Assembly (NCBI GenBank): GCA_029060025.1
Contig: JAIDUV010000020.1
Span: forward strand, 1-58,517
From: Clostridia bacterium
Lineage (GTDB): Bacteria > Bacillota > Clostridia > Christensenellales > UBA3700
Direction: 5' to 3'
DNA: 58,517 bases
Of the stretch, positions 43,322 through 52,221 are shown piece after piece (the first letter of the stretch is position 1; the number at the start of each line of letters is the position of its first letter). Below the pieces are notes generated by a model that ran no database searches, had not been told where the DNA came from, and saw nothing but the letters and a program-made list of their open reading frames with translations. A program made the position numbers and the translations under genes.

Positions 43322-46159
43322 TTACTCTTTGTCGGTTTTTTCCTCAACAGCAGAGTTTTCTACTTCAGTTGTTACGTCTGCCGTTATTTCGTCGTTTGCG
43401 GGGAAGACGCCGACTTGCGCACTGTCGTTTTCAATTTGCGAAACCGCTTCTGCAACATCCATTTCGACAATTGCGCTTTCGTCTGCTATCACGACTTCGG
43501 GCAAGTGAGTGCCGTCTTGGTTGTAATAATTAGGGTTGTACATCAATCTGCCTTTATCGGGATCGCCTTTGCCGCGTTTAATGCTCCAAGCGCGTTTAAT
43601 TCTTTCGTCAAAGGAGAGAATTGCAGGAAGCAACGTGAATACGAATACGTAACTCATTGTTGTACCGATTGCAAGCAATCTTGTGATTTGACCTACTATC
43701 ATATTAGTGGTAATGAGGTGTACCAAAGCGCATACGCCTATAAGTATCAAAGCCGACGTGGTTACGCCAGGAGCGGCTCTATTGATAGCGTTCTTGATAG
43801 ACTGTACGGATTTGACGCCCGATTTCTTTTCTTCAAGGTATTTTGTCGTAAGCATAATAGCGTAGTCGACGGTTGCGCCGAGTTCTATTGCCGTTACTAT
43901 TAGATATGCGACAAAGTTAATTGTGTGCGCAGGATTTACGAGCGAAGTGAAGTACACTAGCGACAGGTTGATCCATATACCTGATTCGATTACCAGCATC
44001 AATATTATTGACAACTTGACGTTCTTGAATGTGAAGAGAAGTATCAGCAATACGATTGCCGCCGACAGTAACGTGACAAGCAAGAAGTCGTTTGGTGTGA
44101 CTGTCGCAAGGTCATACGAGCCTTGAGCAAGACCTGTAAGATAGATTTGATAACTTGTAGAGTTGTTCATCAAATTGTCTTTGAATTGGTTGATTGGCTC
44201 TAGCGCAAGTTTGTACTCGTCATAGTTCGTATTTTGCTGAGCAATGAGGTTTGCCACTGTTTTTTGCGCTTCGATTACTTTGAGATAAGGCTCATTGGCA
44301 TTATTCAAATCGCAATTTTCAAAGGACTCCATAGCGGCGAATTTGATTTCTCTTAATGCGTTATACGAATATTGCGTTTCTATTCTATTAGTTATTTTGC
44401 CTTCGCTGTCGGTATTGTTGAGCGTAATAGTGTAGAGCATATACGACTGTTTGTCAGAATCTTCGCGATTGGCTATAAAGTTGTCGTATAGCAAACTGTA
44501 AATTATGTTTTTGAGCGAACTGTTTTCTATGCTTTCAAAGTCGTCTTTGGATAATATAGTTGCCAAAGAGAATACTTCGATTACGTGGCTCGTATCTTCG
44601 GACAATTTCATTTTGAGACTTCCGTCTTCTTCATACTGCAATTTTCCGTCAGCGTCTAGTTCGGGCTCATAGCCTATCTTCTTGACTTTTTCTACAAACG
44701 CTAAATGCTTATCCATACTTTCGGGCCCCTCATAAGGCACGAGTACGATTGCTTGGTTGTTTATCATACTTGCCATTTGCTCTGGCAAATTTGGATCGGG
44801 ATTATCCACCGAAGTAGCGACGTAACTTAGCGGTACTTGAAGTTGGAAGTAAGCGCAGGGGAGCGCTAAGCCAAGTACAAGTACGACTACTATAGCCGCA
44901 ACAGCAGGGTGAGTTATACCCTTAGAAATAAACTTAAGTTTTGGAGCAAATATCCATTTATGTTTTGTCTTTTTGATACCTTTGCTTAATATAAGGATAA
45001 GGATAGGCTGCAAGAATACCGTAGAAAGCAAGGAAAGTATTACGCCCTTTGCAAGTACGAATCCAAGGTCATAACCTATTCCGTAGTCCATAAAGAACAA
45101 TGCCAAGAAGCCGCCAACCGTGGTAAGCATACTAGCGGATATTGCCGATATAGTCTTTGGCAGCGCCGCAATCAATGCGTCTTTTGGTTGTGGGTGCAAC
45201 TTGAGTTCTTCGTAATAAGTGTGCATCAAGAATATGGAGTAGTCCATTGCTATCGCAAGTTGCAGTATCGTTGCGCAAGAGGAAGTAATTGATGAGATCT
45301 TGCCGATAGGATTGCCTGCAATGATATTGCTGCCCATATTAAGAAGTATTGATATGCCAAGCGTCGCAAGGAAGATCAATGGCTCAAGATAACTTTGCGT
45401 AGTGAGAAGTAAAATCACCAAGCACACTGCCACCGCAACAAGTATGAATTTTGGCATATCGCCAAGCGAAGACTTCAAGATGTTGCGAGCATTTTGCGCA
45501 TTGCCGCCGATATAGTACCAATCGTTTATATCTTTTGGACCTATGCCGTCTTGAGCGTCAATATGTCTTTTGATATAACTCGTATAAGTACCAGAACCTT
45601 CAGATTTTTCTTCGCCTCTGATTATTTTGTCAATTTCGTCTAAGGCGGCAATAGTCTCTTCATCTCCGCCCGCGGTCTTGAAATACAAAGAAATGATATA
45701 GGTGTCTACTAATTCCGTCTTTGTGACTTCTTTGCCGTCAATGATTGTTGTGAAGGTATATTCAGTCGTCTTGACAAATTTTTCTCTTGCGTTTGCCATA
45801 GCCTGTTCGGTGTCAAAGGCGTTTCCTGCCATACTCAACTTGTTGAAAGTGCCTATCCAAACGGGATCTTTTGCAAGATAATCGCTGATAATCGGAGTTG
45901 ACTTAAATTGACTTACAATTCTTTCGACGTCTTTTTCCGTCGCATAAGAAATTGCAAGGTTGCAGTCTCCGATAATATCGTATTCATTTTCCAAGATTTT
46001 TTTAGATACGATAGTGTCGCTGTCTTTGTCAAGATAGACAATCAAGTCGCTTTCTTTTTGGACAAAAAACACTCCGACTACGGAGAGGACGATCAAAACC
46101 GTAAAGGTGATTACCAATGCCAACTTATGGTTCATTATCCAATTTGATAATTTGTGCAT
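43322..46159 (-). CDS. MMPL/RND-family membrane exporter
   Basis: This 945-residue protein has the MMPL layout. A first helix near 13-33 is followed by an external domain of about 170 residues, then helices 2-6 (about 230-390). A second helix (about 420) leads into a large external domain, then five helices near 710-880. The acidic tail (about 885-945) is cytoplasmic. Conserved segments IAMDYSIFLMHTYYEEL and GATVDYAIMLTTKYLEE carry the membrane Asp-Tyr pair of proton-coupled transport. The substrate (lipid, drug or peptide) is unknown. SD AGGAGC precedes ATG 46159. No TetR regulator is adjacent. Confidence 0.88.
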   Translation of the reverse strand: MHKLSNWIMNHKLALVITFTVLIVLSVVGVFFVQKESDLIVYLDKDSDTIVSKKILENEYDIIGDCNLAISYATEKDVERIVSQFKSTPIISDYLAKDPVWIGTFNKLSMAGNAFDTEQAMANAREKFVKTTEYTFTTIIDGKEVTKTELVDTYIISLYFKTAGGDEETIAALDEIDKIIRGEEKSEGSGTYTSYIKRHIDAQDGIGPKDINDWYYIGGNAQNARNILKSSLGDMPKFILVAVAVCLVILLLTTQSYLEPLIFLATLGISILLNMGSNIIAGNPIGKISSITSSCATILQLAIAMDYSIFLMHTYYEELKLHPQPKDALIAALPKTISAISASMLTTVGGFLALFFMDYGIGYDLGFVLAKGVILSLLSTVFLQPILILILSKGIKKTKHKWIFAPKLKFISKGITHPAVAAIVVVLVLGLALPCAYFQLQVPLSYVATSVDNPDPNLPEQMASMINNQAIVLVPYEGPESMDKHLAFVEKVKKIGYEPELDADGKLQYEEDGSLKMKLSEDTSHVIEVFSLATILSKDDFESIENSSLKNIIYSLLYDNFIANREDSDKQSYMLYTITLNNTDSEGKITNRIETQYSYNALREIKFAAMESFENCDLNNANEPYLKVIEAQKTVANLIAQQNTNYDEYKLALEPINQFKDNLMNNSTSYQIYLTGLAQGSYDLATVTPNDFLLVTLLSAAIVLLILLFTFKNVKLSIILMLVIESGIWINLSLVYFTSLVNPAHTINFVAYLIVTAIELGATVDYAIMLTTKYLEEKKSGVKSVQSIKNAINRAAPGVTTSALILIGVCALVHLITTNMIVGQITRLLAIGTTMSYVFVFTLLPAILSFDERIKRAWSIKRGKGDPDKGRLMYNPNYYNQDGTHLPEVVIADESAIVEMDVAEAVSQIENDSAQVGVFPANDEITADVTTEVENSAVEEKTDKE

Positions 46160-46196
46160 AGCGCGTTGCTCCTAAAATAATTATTCGTATATAATA

Positions 46197-46316
46197 TACC
46201 AAAATATTAGATTTTTTTCAATAGTATGAGGTATTATATTTAAAAAATATAATGGACAACTTTTGCGACAAGTGTTGGATTTTAATATTGTATATACGTT
46301 TTTACCAAAATATTAG
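46197..46316. promoter_or_regulatory. Two direct copies of a 14-bp motif in a divergent promoter region
   Basis: TACCAAAATATTAG occurs at 46197-46210 and again at 46303-46316, between the exporter (minus) and the isomerase-like gene (plus). The placement suggests binding sites for one regulator of both genes. Confidence 0.45.
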
Positions 46317-46326
46317 TTAAATCGTT

Positions 46327-46354
46327 TTGAAAAACAAGTTGTCTTTGCTATAAT
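46327..46354 (+). promoter_or_regulatory. Promoter giving a predicted leaderless transcript
   Basis: TTGAAA (46327-46332), 16 nt, TATAAT (46349-46354), then 6 nt to ATG 46361. No SD. Confidence 0.75.
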
Positions 46355-46360
46355 GCTATT

Positions 46361-47173
46361 ATGAAAATCGGAGTGTCGACAGCAACGTATTTTTCAAGAA
46401 TGTACACCGAAGATGCTTTGGTGCCGATTGCGAAGTTGGGCGCTGATACTTGCGAGGTGTTTTTTGCGTCGAGGTGCGAGTATACGCGAGAGTTTGGAGA
46501 AGTACTCAACGGCAGATTGGCTGAGGCAAGGCAGTATTCGCCTTTGCAGATACATTCTGTGCACGCTTTGACCAATCAGTTTGAGCCGGAACTTTTTTCT
46601 GTCAACGACAGAGCGTATGCGGACGCTCTTGAGACCTTTGAGAGCGTACTCAAAGTGGGAAGACAGATAGGCGCGAGACACTATACTTTTCACGGCGCGA
46701 CTATGTTGAAGAAGGCAGTCAAATACAATTTTGATTTTGAAAGAATATCTTCAAGGGTAGATACTCTCATAGATATGGCGAGCAGTTACGGCATAGATTT
46801 TTGTTACGAAAACGTGCATTGGACTTATTTTTCCACGCCGCAGTATTTTGAAAAACTAAAGCAGTTGTGCCCAAGACTCAGTTGCACTTTAGATATAAAG
46901 CAGGCTATGCAGTCGGGAATAGATTATACCGAATATCTTGCGGTAATGAAGGATAGACTTTCAACGGTGCATTTATGTGATTATACTAAAGACGGAAAGT
47001 TGGCAATACCCGGGCGAGGCGACTTTGATTTTGTCACGTTTTTCAAAAGACTTGCCGACAGCGAATATGACGGTGTGTGCCTAATGGAGGTATATGCCAA
47101 GGATTATAAAGACGATAAGGACTTAGAAGAGTCGTATTCGTATCTTTTGGACTGTCTGGATAGATCTAGATAA
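46361..47173 (+). CDS. Sugar phosphate isomerase/epimerase-like TIM-barrel protein
   Basis: This 270-residue protein has an AP_endonuc_2/xylose-isomerase-like barrel. Signs are KIGVSTATYFSR at the first strand, YTFHGATML, the metal-site Glu in FCYENVHWTYF, CTLDIKQAMQSG, VHLCDYTKDGKLAIPGRGDF and CLMEVYAKDY at the end. Such enzymes isomerise or epimerise sugars with a divalent metal. The substrate is unknown; pgi follows at 55 nt, so hexose metabolism is plausible. Translation is predicted to be leaderless. Confidence 0.8.
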   Translation: MKIGVSTATYFSRMYTEDALVPIAKLGADTCEVFFASRCEYTREFGEVLNGRLAEARQYSPLQIHSVHALTNQFEPELFSVNDRAYADALETFESVLKVGRQIGARHYTFHGATMLKKAVKYNFDFERISSRVDTLIDMASSYGIDFCYENVHWTYFSTPQYFEKLKQLCPRLSCTLDIKQAMQSGIDYTEYLAVMKDRLSTVHLCDYTKDGKLAIPGRGDFDFVTFFKRLADSEYDGVCLMEVYAKDYKDDKDLEESYSYLLDCLDRSR

Positions 47174-47228
47174 TATAGTTAATATAATTAAAAAAAATTT
47201 ATGGACCTTACGGTCGATAGGAGTATAT

Positions 47229-48650
47229 ATGAGATATAACAAAAAAAGTATGAAAATCAGAATGGATTACAATAATATGATGTCCTCCGTCATTGGCAAA
47301 GAGGGTATCAAAGAGGAAGACCTCAATTCTCCGAGTTTTTGCAGAGAAATCAAAAAGGCTTACAAGTCTGTTGAGCAAGGCAAAGGCAAGGGAATGATGG
47401 GTTGGGCAGATTTGCCTTACAATCAAGACGAAATAGTCGAAGATATACTGGCTACGGCAAAGAATATTCGCAAGAACTTTGAATATTTTGTCGTATTGGG
47501 AATTGGCGGAAGCGCACTCGGTCCAATTGCCGCATTCCAGGCTTTGTGTCATTTGCATTACAACGATTTGTCAAAGCGTATGAGAAAAGGACCTAAATTC
47601 TACGTTGAAGACAACGTTGACCCGGAGAGAATGGCTGCATTGTTTGACGTAATCGACGTGGAAAAGACTATGTTCAACGTAGTCACCAAGTCCGGCTCTA
47701 CGTCTGAGACTATGACGCAATATCTTATTATCAATAATATATTAAAAGAAAAACTCGGAGACAAGGCAAAAGAGCACATTATTGCCACCACCTCCAAGAG
47801 CGCGGGCAATCTTATCAAGATTGCAGAAAAAGAAGGATACAAGACTTTCTATATACCGGACGGCGTAGGCGGAAGATTTAGCGAACTTTGTCCGGTAGGT
47901 CTGTTGCCGGCTGCTGTAGTCGATATCGACATCAAAGGCTTGTTATTCGGCGCAAAATTTATGATGGAAGAATGTAAAGAAGACAAGATTAAGAAAAATC
48001 CTGCTCTTATGGCAGCGGCGCTTCAACATTTGTCTATGAAGAGAGGCAAAAATATCGGCGTAATGATGCCTTATGCGGACGGTCTCAAGTTTATTGCCGA
48101 TTGGTACGCTCAACTTTGGGCAGAGTCTCTCGGTAAAAACAAGACTTTGAGCGGAAAGAATTGCAATGTCGGACAGACTCCTGTAAAGGCTCTCGGCGTA
48201 ACGGATCAGCACTCGCAAGTGCAATTGTATGCAGAAGGACCGTTTGACAAAGTCATTACCTTCATAGGCGTTGACGAATATCGCACGACGGTAGAAATAC
48301 CAAACGGCTGCGAGGAATATCCAAATGTTAACTTCCTTTGCGGACATACTATGAACGAACTTATTCAGGCTGAGCGTCAGGCTACCGAATATGCGGTAAC
48401 CAAGGCAGGTAAACTTAATTACACGATTATGTTGCCTACGCTCAATGCGTTTACTCTTGGACAACTTCTTATGTATTTTATGTTGCAGACCGCTTACGCA
48501 GGCGCTTTGCTCAATATTGATACCTTTAATCAACCGGGCGTTGAAGAAGGCAAGAATGCTACTTACGCGTTGCTTGGCAGACCTGGATACGACGAGAAGA
48601 GAACAGAACTTGCAAATGCTCCGCAGAAGCAAAACAAATATATAATTTAG
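47229..48650 (+). CDS. pgi: Glucose-6-phosphate isomerase
   Basis: This 473-residue enzyme interconverts glucose-6-phosphate and fructose-6-phosphate. The SIS-domain motifs are LGIGGSALGP and TKSGSTSET. The signature GGRFSELCPVGLLPAA contains the catalytic Arg, and the conserved His lies in TDQHSQVQLYAEGP. It matches the clostridial/Bacillus type. SD AGGAG precedes ATG 47229. The last base of its stop (48650) is also the first base of LH-F. Confidence 0.95.
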   Translation: MRYNKKSMKIRMDYNNMMSSVIGKEGIKEEDLNSPSFCREIKKAYKSVEQGKGKGMMGWADLPYNQDEIVEDILATAKNIRKNFEYFVVLGIGGSALGPIAAFQALCHLHYNDLSKRMRKGPKFYVEDNVDPERMAALFDVIDVEKTMFNVVTKSGSTSETMTQYLIINNILKEKLGDKAKEHIIATTSKSAGNLIKIAEKEGYKTFYIPDGVGGRFSELCPVGLLPAAVVDIDIKGLLFGAKFMMEECKEDKIKKNPALMAAALQHLSMKRGKNIGVMMPYADGLKFIADWYAQLWAESLGKNKTLSGKNCNVGQTPVKALGVTDQHSQVQLYAEGPFDKVITFIGVDEYRTTVEIPNGCEEYPNVNFLCGHTMNELIQAERQATEYAVTKAGKLNYTIMLPTLNAFTLGQLLMYFMLQTAYAGALLNIDTFNQPGVEEGKNATYALLGRPGYDEKRTELANAPQKQNKYII

Positions 48651-48807
48651 TTTGGCTCTAAGGGAGGCGGCGTAATTTTGCACGGCAATAATGCTTCCTC
48701 TACGTCTTCAAACTCGCTTGACGTACAGCAAGTACGCCTGCACTCGTTTTCATCGTATAGAAAACATTCTTGCGCGTGAAAACTTGCGCCGCTCTCTTTT
48801 GTCAAAC
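48650..48807. repeat. LH-F: long imperfect palindrome (subfamily 2)
   Basis: 158 bp, from GTTTGGC to GTCAAAC, tip CGTAC-AGCAA-GTACG. The middle is nearly the same as LH-B: GTAATTTTGCACGGCAATAA is shared exactly, as is CGTATAGAAAACATTCTT. It starts at the last base of the pgi stop. Confidence 0.85.
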
Positions 48808-48813
48808 AACGGT

Positions 48814-48886
48814 GTCATTTCGACCGTAGTGGAGCAATTTCAATCTGCTTAATGTCACCTCGAGCGTAGTCGAGAGGTCTCTATTA
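48814..48886 (+). repeat. Two REP-like elements in tandem
   Basis: 48814-48848 (GTCATTTCGACCGTAGTGGA, shortened) and 48854-48886 (GTCACCTCGAGCGTAGTCGA, then GAGGTCTC). With LH-F they fill the 303-bp gap after pgi. Confidence 0.75.
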
Positions 48887-48953
48887 GATAATATAAATTG
48901 CAATTTTCGAGCCATTCGGAATACCGAGTGGCTCGTATAATAAAAGGAATCTT

Positions 48954-49616
48954 ATGAAAATTTTTGACAAAGACATATCAGGCGCAATATTTGACCTTGA
49001 CGGTACGCTTTTGGATTCGTCTTGGGTGTGGTTGAAAGTTGACGCTGACTTTCTTGCGGAAAACGGTATCAAGGTCACTGACGACTATACTGAGGCTGTG
49101 CATCAGATGCACTTCAATGAGGCGGCTTTATATACCAAGACAAGATACAACCTTAAACAAAGCGTAGAGCAAATTAAGGATAGATGGATTGAGATGGTGG
49201 AATTGGAGTATGCTCATAATATCAAACTCAAGGATGGAGCGTATGCCTTTATCGTCAAGTTAATAAAGTCTGGGGTAAGGGTGGCTTTTGCAACTACGCT
49301 CTTTAAAAAAGTTGCGTTACCTTGTCTTATAAATAATAAGTTGTCAAGAGAATTTTTGGGAATTGACTGTCCGCTGACTACGGCAGATGAGGTAGAGCGA
49401 GGCAAAGGCTATCCTGATATTTATCTTCTTGCGGCAAGCAAAATTGGCGTAGCACCTAATAGTTGTATGGTCTTTGAGGATATTCCGCTGGCAATGCAAG
49501 GCGCGCAGAAGGGCGGTTTTGAGTTTTGCGGAGTATATGACCTCAGTTCTAATGGAAACAGTAATTTTGCCGATATGTGTCGATATTACATTAAAAGTTT
49601 TGAAGAATTACTATAA
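48954..49616 (+). CDS. HAD-superfamily phosphatase (beta-phosphoglucomutase-like)
   Basis: This 220-residue protein has HAD motif I FDLDGTLLD with Asp14 and Asp16, motif II near FATTLFKK, and motif IV VFEDIPLAMQGA. The helical cap after motif I is of the phosphoglucomutase/phosphatase subtype. It dephosphorylates or isomerises a small sugar phosphate; the exact substrate cannot be told. SD AAAGGAA precedes ATG 48954. Confidence 0.88.
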   Translation: MKIFDKDISGAIFDLDGTLLDSSWVWLKVDADFLAENGIKVTDDYTEAVHQMHFNEAALYTKTRYNLKQSVEQIKDRWIEMVELEYAHNIKLKDGAYAFIVKLIKSGVRVAFATTLFKKVALPCLINNKLSREFLGIDCPLTTADEVERGKGYPDIYLLAASKIGVAPNSCMVFEDIPLAMQGAQKGGFEFCGVYDLSSNGNSNFADMCRYYIKSFEELL

Positions 49617-49627
49617 TTGTCGAATTT

Positions 49628-49666
49628 TGAACATTGTTCAATAATTTTGATATTGAACAATGTTCA
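49628..49666. terminator. 15-bp perfect hairpin with nested palindromes
   Basis: TGAACATTGTTCAAT and ATTGAACAATGTTCA pair perfectly around a 9-nt loop; each arm is itself nearly palindromic (TTGAACA/TGTTCAA). The later TTATTTTT gives a terminator tail, but the arms could also be two protein-binding sites. Confidence 0.65.
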
Positions 49667-49707
49667 GTTATTTTTAACCTAAATATTTAATTTAAAAAAT
49701 ATTTTAC

Positions 49708-49736
49708 TTGTATTTTCATTATTAGAGTAATATAAT
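49708..49736 (+). promoter_or_regulatory. Promoter giving a predicted leaderless transcript
   Basis: TTGTAT (49708-49713), 17 nt, TATAAT (49731-49736), then 6 nt to ATG 49743. No SD. Confidence 0.7.
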
Positions 49737-49742
49737 ATAAAT

Positions 49743-50672
49743 ATGGCATTGCTTGAAGTATCAAAAGTCGATTTTCAATACTATGGCTCGAGTTTTGGGC
49801 TTCAAGACGTCAACTTGTCTTTGAATGAGAGTGATAGGCTAGTTATCTATGGGCGTGAAAATTCAGGCAAGACCACGCTATTGAGGCTGCTTTGCGGGCT
49901 TGAAGAATATTGTCGAGGAAGTATTTTGCTTGACGACGCAGAACTAAATCAACTGTCGCAAAAGGATATGAATATAGGCTTTTCTTTTGACAGTAGAATC
50001 TTGGACGGCAAATCGTCGGTGGAAGACGTGATAAGTTATCCTATGAAATTGCGAAACTTACAGTCTGAAGATATAGTCGATTATCTAAATAGCGTATCGG
50101 ATAGGTGCAATTTACCAATGCAATCGCAGATAAATAATTTGAGCGAAATGCAGGTTGCTATGGTAATCATAGCAAGACTTTTTGCAGTTGATAGGCGAAT
50201 GTACCTTGTTGACGACGTGTGGAAAGATTTGCCTCAAGAAGAAAAAACAATCGTCATTGATTTTCTTAAAGAGAAAATTGCTGACAAAAGCGTAATTGTC
50301 GCGACGGACGATAGCGCTATGGCAAAACAAATTTCCACCGATAGAATTGTCGTTTTGTCAGACAGCGAAGCGCTGAATATGATGTCGATGGAAGATATTG
50401 TCTCAAGACCTTTGAATATGCAAAGCGCAATTTTTGCAGGATATGAGTTGCATATCGGTCAACTTATCAAGATTGACGGGCAATGTTTTGCAGAAATATG
50501 CGGTAACGTATATCCTGTAAATCCCCCTATAGGTGATGTCTACGTTGGCAAAAGAGTATGTTTTGCCGTCAGGAGAGAGGGAGAGCCTTGCGAGACGGAA
50601 GAAGTCGGAGACGCTACGGTAATGAGTTTTTATTACGACATCGACAACGAAAGGATAATATCTAAACAATAA
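49743..50672 (+). CDS. Degenerate ABC-type ATPase with altered catalytic motifs
   Basis: This 309-residue protein follows the plan of MalK-type ABC ATPases. Walker A is GRENSGKT at 38-45. The signature reads LSEMQ (133-137) instead of LSGGQ. Walker B MYLVDD ends in Asp158 instead of the catalytic Glu. The switch His is replaced (VATDDSA for THD). A small C-terminal OB-like part (about 230-309) remains. ATP binding is likely and efficient hydrolysis doubtful. No permease is adjacent. It may be regulatory or structural. Translation appears leaderless. Confidence 0.75.
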   Translation: MALLEVSKVDFQYYGSSFGLQDVNLSLNESDRLVIYGRENSGKTTLLRLLCGLEEYCRGSILLDDAELNQLSQKDMNIGFSFDSRILDGKSSVEDVISYPMKLRNLQSEDIVDYLNSVSDRCNLPMQSQINNLSEMQVAMVIIARLFAVDRRMYLVDDVWKDLPQEEKTIVIDFLKEKIADKSVIVATDDSAMAKQISTDRIVVLSDSEALNMMSMEDIVSRPLNMQSAIFAGYELHIGQLIKIDGQCFAEICGNVYPVNPPIGDVYVGKRVCFAVRREGEPCETEEVGDATVMSFYYDIDNERIISKQ

Positions 50673-50777
50673 AATTGTACCAAATCGTCCATAAAAATTT
50701 ATGGCAATAAAGATAATAAGAATTTTTGCCGAGTATTTGAAAATATTCGGTCAATAATAGATAAGCAGAGGTGTATT

Positions 50778-52196
50778 TTGGATAATATGGATTTGAAGAA
50801 AATATTTGAACAAGAGGATTTCAACAATCCCAATGTCGTTGCGCCAAAGAAAAAGTTGAGTGTCAAGATCATTGCTTTGATTACCGTCATCTGTATTATT
50901 TTGGTGGGCGCGTCGTTTGCGATAGGCGCAGTAGTCGGCGCAAATACCGGAATGAAAAACGATATGCCGCTTATGCAAGAGGCGTACGAGATAATCAAAA
51001 AGTATTATTACAAAGACATATCTTGGGACGAATTTCAAGAAATAGCGGCGAGCGCGTTTGCAGGCTCTTTAGATAATTTTTCAGGTATAGTCAAGATTGA
51101 CGGCGGAGAAGCGAGTTCGGGAAGTTACGGTATAAGCATTTCCAGCACTGTATACAACGAGCATATCGTCACCTTTGTGGAGCCGAATTCTTCCGCTTGG
51201 GAGAGTATGGCGTATTATAGATTCAAAGAAGACCTTTCGGTAGACGAGAGTTTTAATCCAAAGGCATCCAACGTCTTTATTGAAGAAGGAGACAAAATAT
51301 ACGGCTTTATTGTCCAAGAAGAAGACGAAGAGGGCGAAATTAAAGAGTATATATACAGAGTAGAGAATGCCAGTGTGCAATATATGCGCCAAATTGTAAG
51401 TGAGCACGACGAGGCAATGTTTATTGTCAAGAAGTATATTGGCAATAATCAATATTCAGACGGATATTATGGCTTTTTGATGACAAAGCAATTGCCAAGT
51501 GACAGAACGGCTTATTACTACAAGTATACCGACGAAGTTGGAATTATCAAAGTACTTGAATTTTCTGAAAACACAACGATAGATTTTGCCGAGTGCGTAA
51601 ATTCATTTATCAAGAATGGCAACAAGAAGTTGATACTTGACTTGCGCAACAATGGCGGCGGCAATTCTACTACGCTTGAATATATGGCGCAATTTTTGCT
51701 CAACAATCCAAAGGACGAGGCTTTGCCGTTGATTAAACTTGTCTCCAATGCGGGTAATGGCAAGCAAGAGAGCAATCTCGTATATTCCAGCAAAGAGGAT
51801 TATGCAAATCCCAACAATCCATACACGGCTTTTCCAATTGCCAACAAGGTATCGGGCTTTGAAGTGGTTGTACTTTGCAACAGCGGGTCGGCATCTGCGT
51901 CAGAGGCTTTAATTGGCGCTTTGCAGTATTACAACAACGCGCAAATCGTCGGTACGCAGACTTACGGCAAAGGTGTGGCGCAAAAGGTATTTGTGCTTTC
52001 TACCGGTGACTATCTGTATGTAACCAACGGAACGTATTACGTGCCTACGGCAGACGCAAGCGGCAATATGGTATGGGAAAAGTGTATTCACGGCGAAGGC
52101 TTTACGCCAACTGCAGAGAATACCGTCACAGATAGACTAGTGTCCTATTCCAAAGACGCCTGCACACAAAGGGCAATGGAAATATTGGGATATTAA
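50778..52196 (+). CDS. S41 family C-terminal processing peptidase, membrane-anchored
   Basis: The start is TTG 50778, 4-5 nt after AGAGGTG; ATG 50787 is the alternative. The 472-residue protein has a membrane helix near 36-58 and an external region. The S41 core has the catalytic Ser373 (GSASASE) and Lys398 (TYGKG), with Gln402 four residues later. The 25-residue Ser-Lys spacing equals that of Bacillus CtpA. The PDZ region (about 85-215) is not easily recognised. Such proteases trim external proteins; in spore-formers CtpB acts in a checkpoint. Confidence 0.88.
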   Translation: MDNMDLKKIFEQEDFNNPNVVAPKKKLSVKIIALITVICIILVGASFAIGAVVGANTGMKNDMPLMQEAYEIIKKYYYKDISWDEFQEIAASAFAGSLDNFSGIVKIDGGEASSGSYGISISSTVYNEHIVTFVEPNSSAWESMAYYRFKEDLSVDESFNPKASNVFIEEGDKIYGFIVQEEDEEGEIKEYIYRVENASVQYMRQIVSEHDEAMFIVKKYIGNNQYSDGYYGFLMTKQLPSDRTAYYYKYTDEVGIIKVLEFSENTTIDFAECVNSFIKNGNKKLILDLRNNGGGNSTTLEYMAQFLLNNPKDEALPLIKLVSNAGNGKQESNLVYSSKEDYANPNNPYTAFPIANKVSGFEVVVLCNSGSASASEALIGALQYYNNAQIVGTQTYGKGVAQKVFVLSTGDYLYVTNGTYYVPTADASGNMVWEKCIHGEGFTPTAENTVTDRLVSYSKDACTQRAMEILGY

Positions 52197-52221
52197 CCAA
52201 CTAAAAAACAATATTATATGT

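Noticed and set aside
14175-48807. LH elements as integron attC sites
   Set aside because: attC sites begin RYYYAAC and end GTTRRRY. LH ends are in the opposite sense (GTTTGGC first, GCCAAAC last), the genes between are housekeeping genes, and no integrase is seen.
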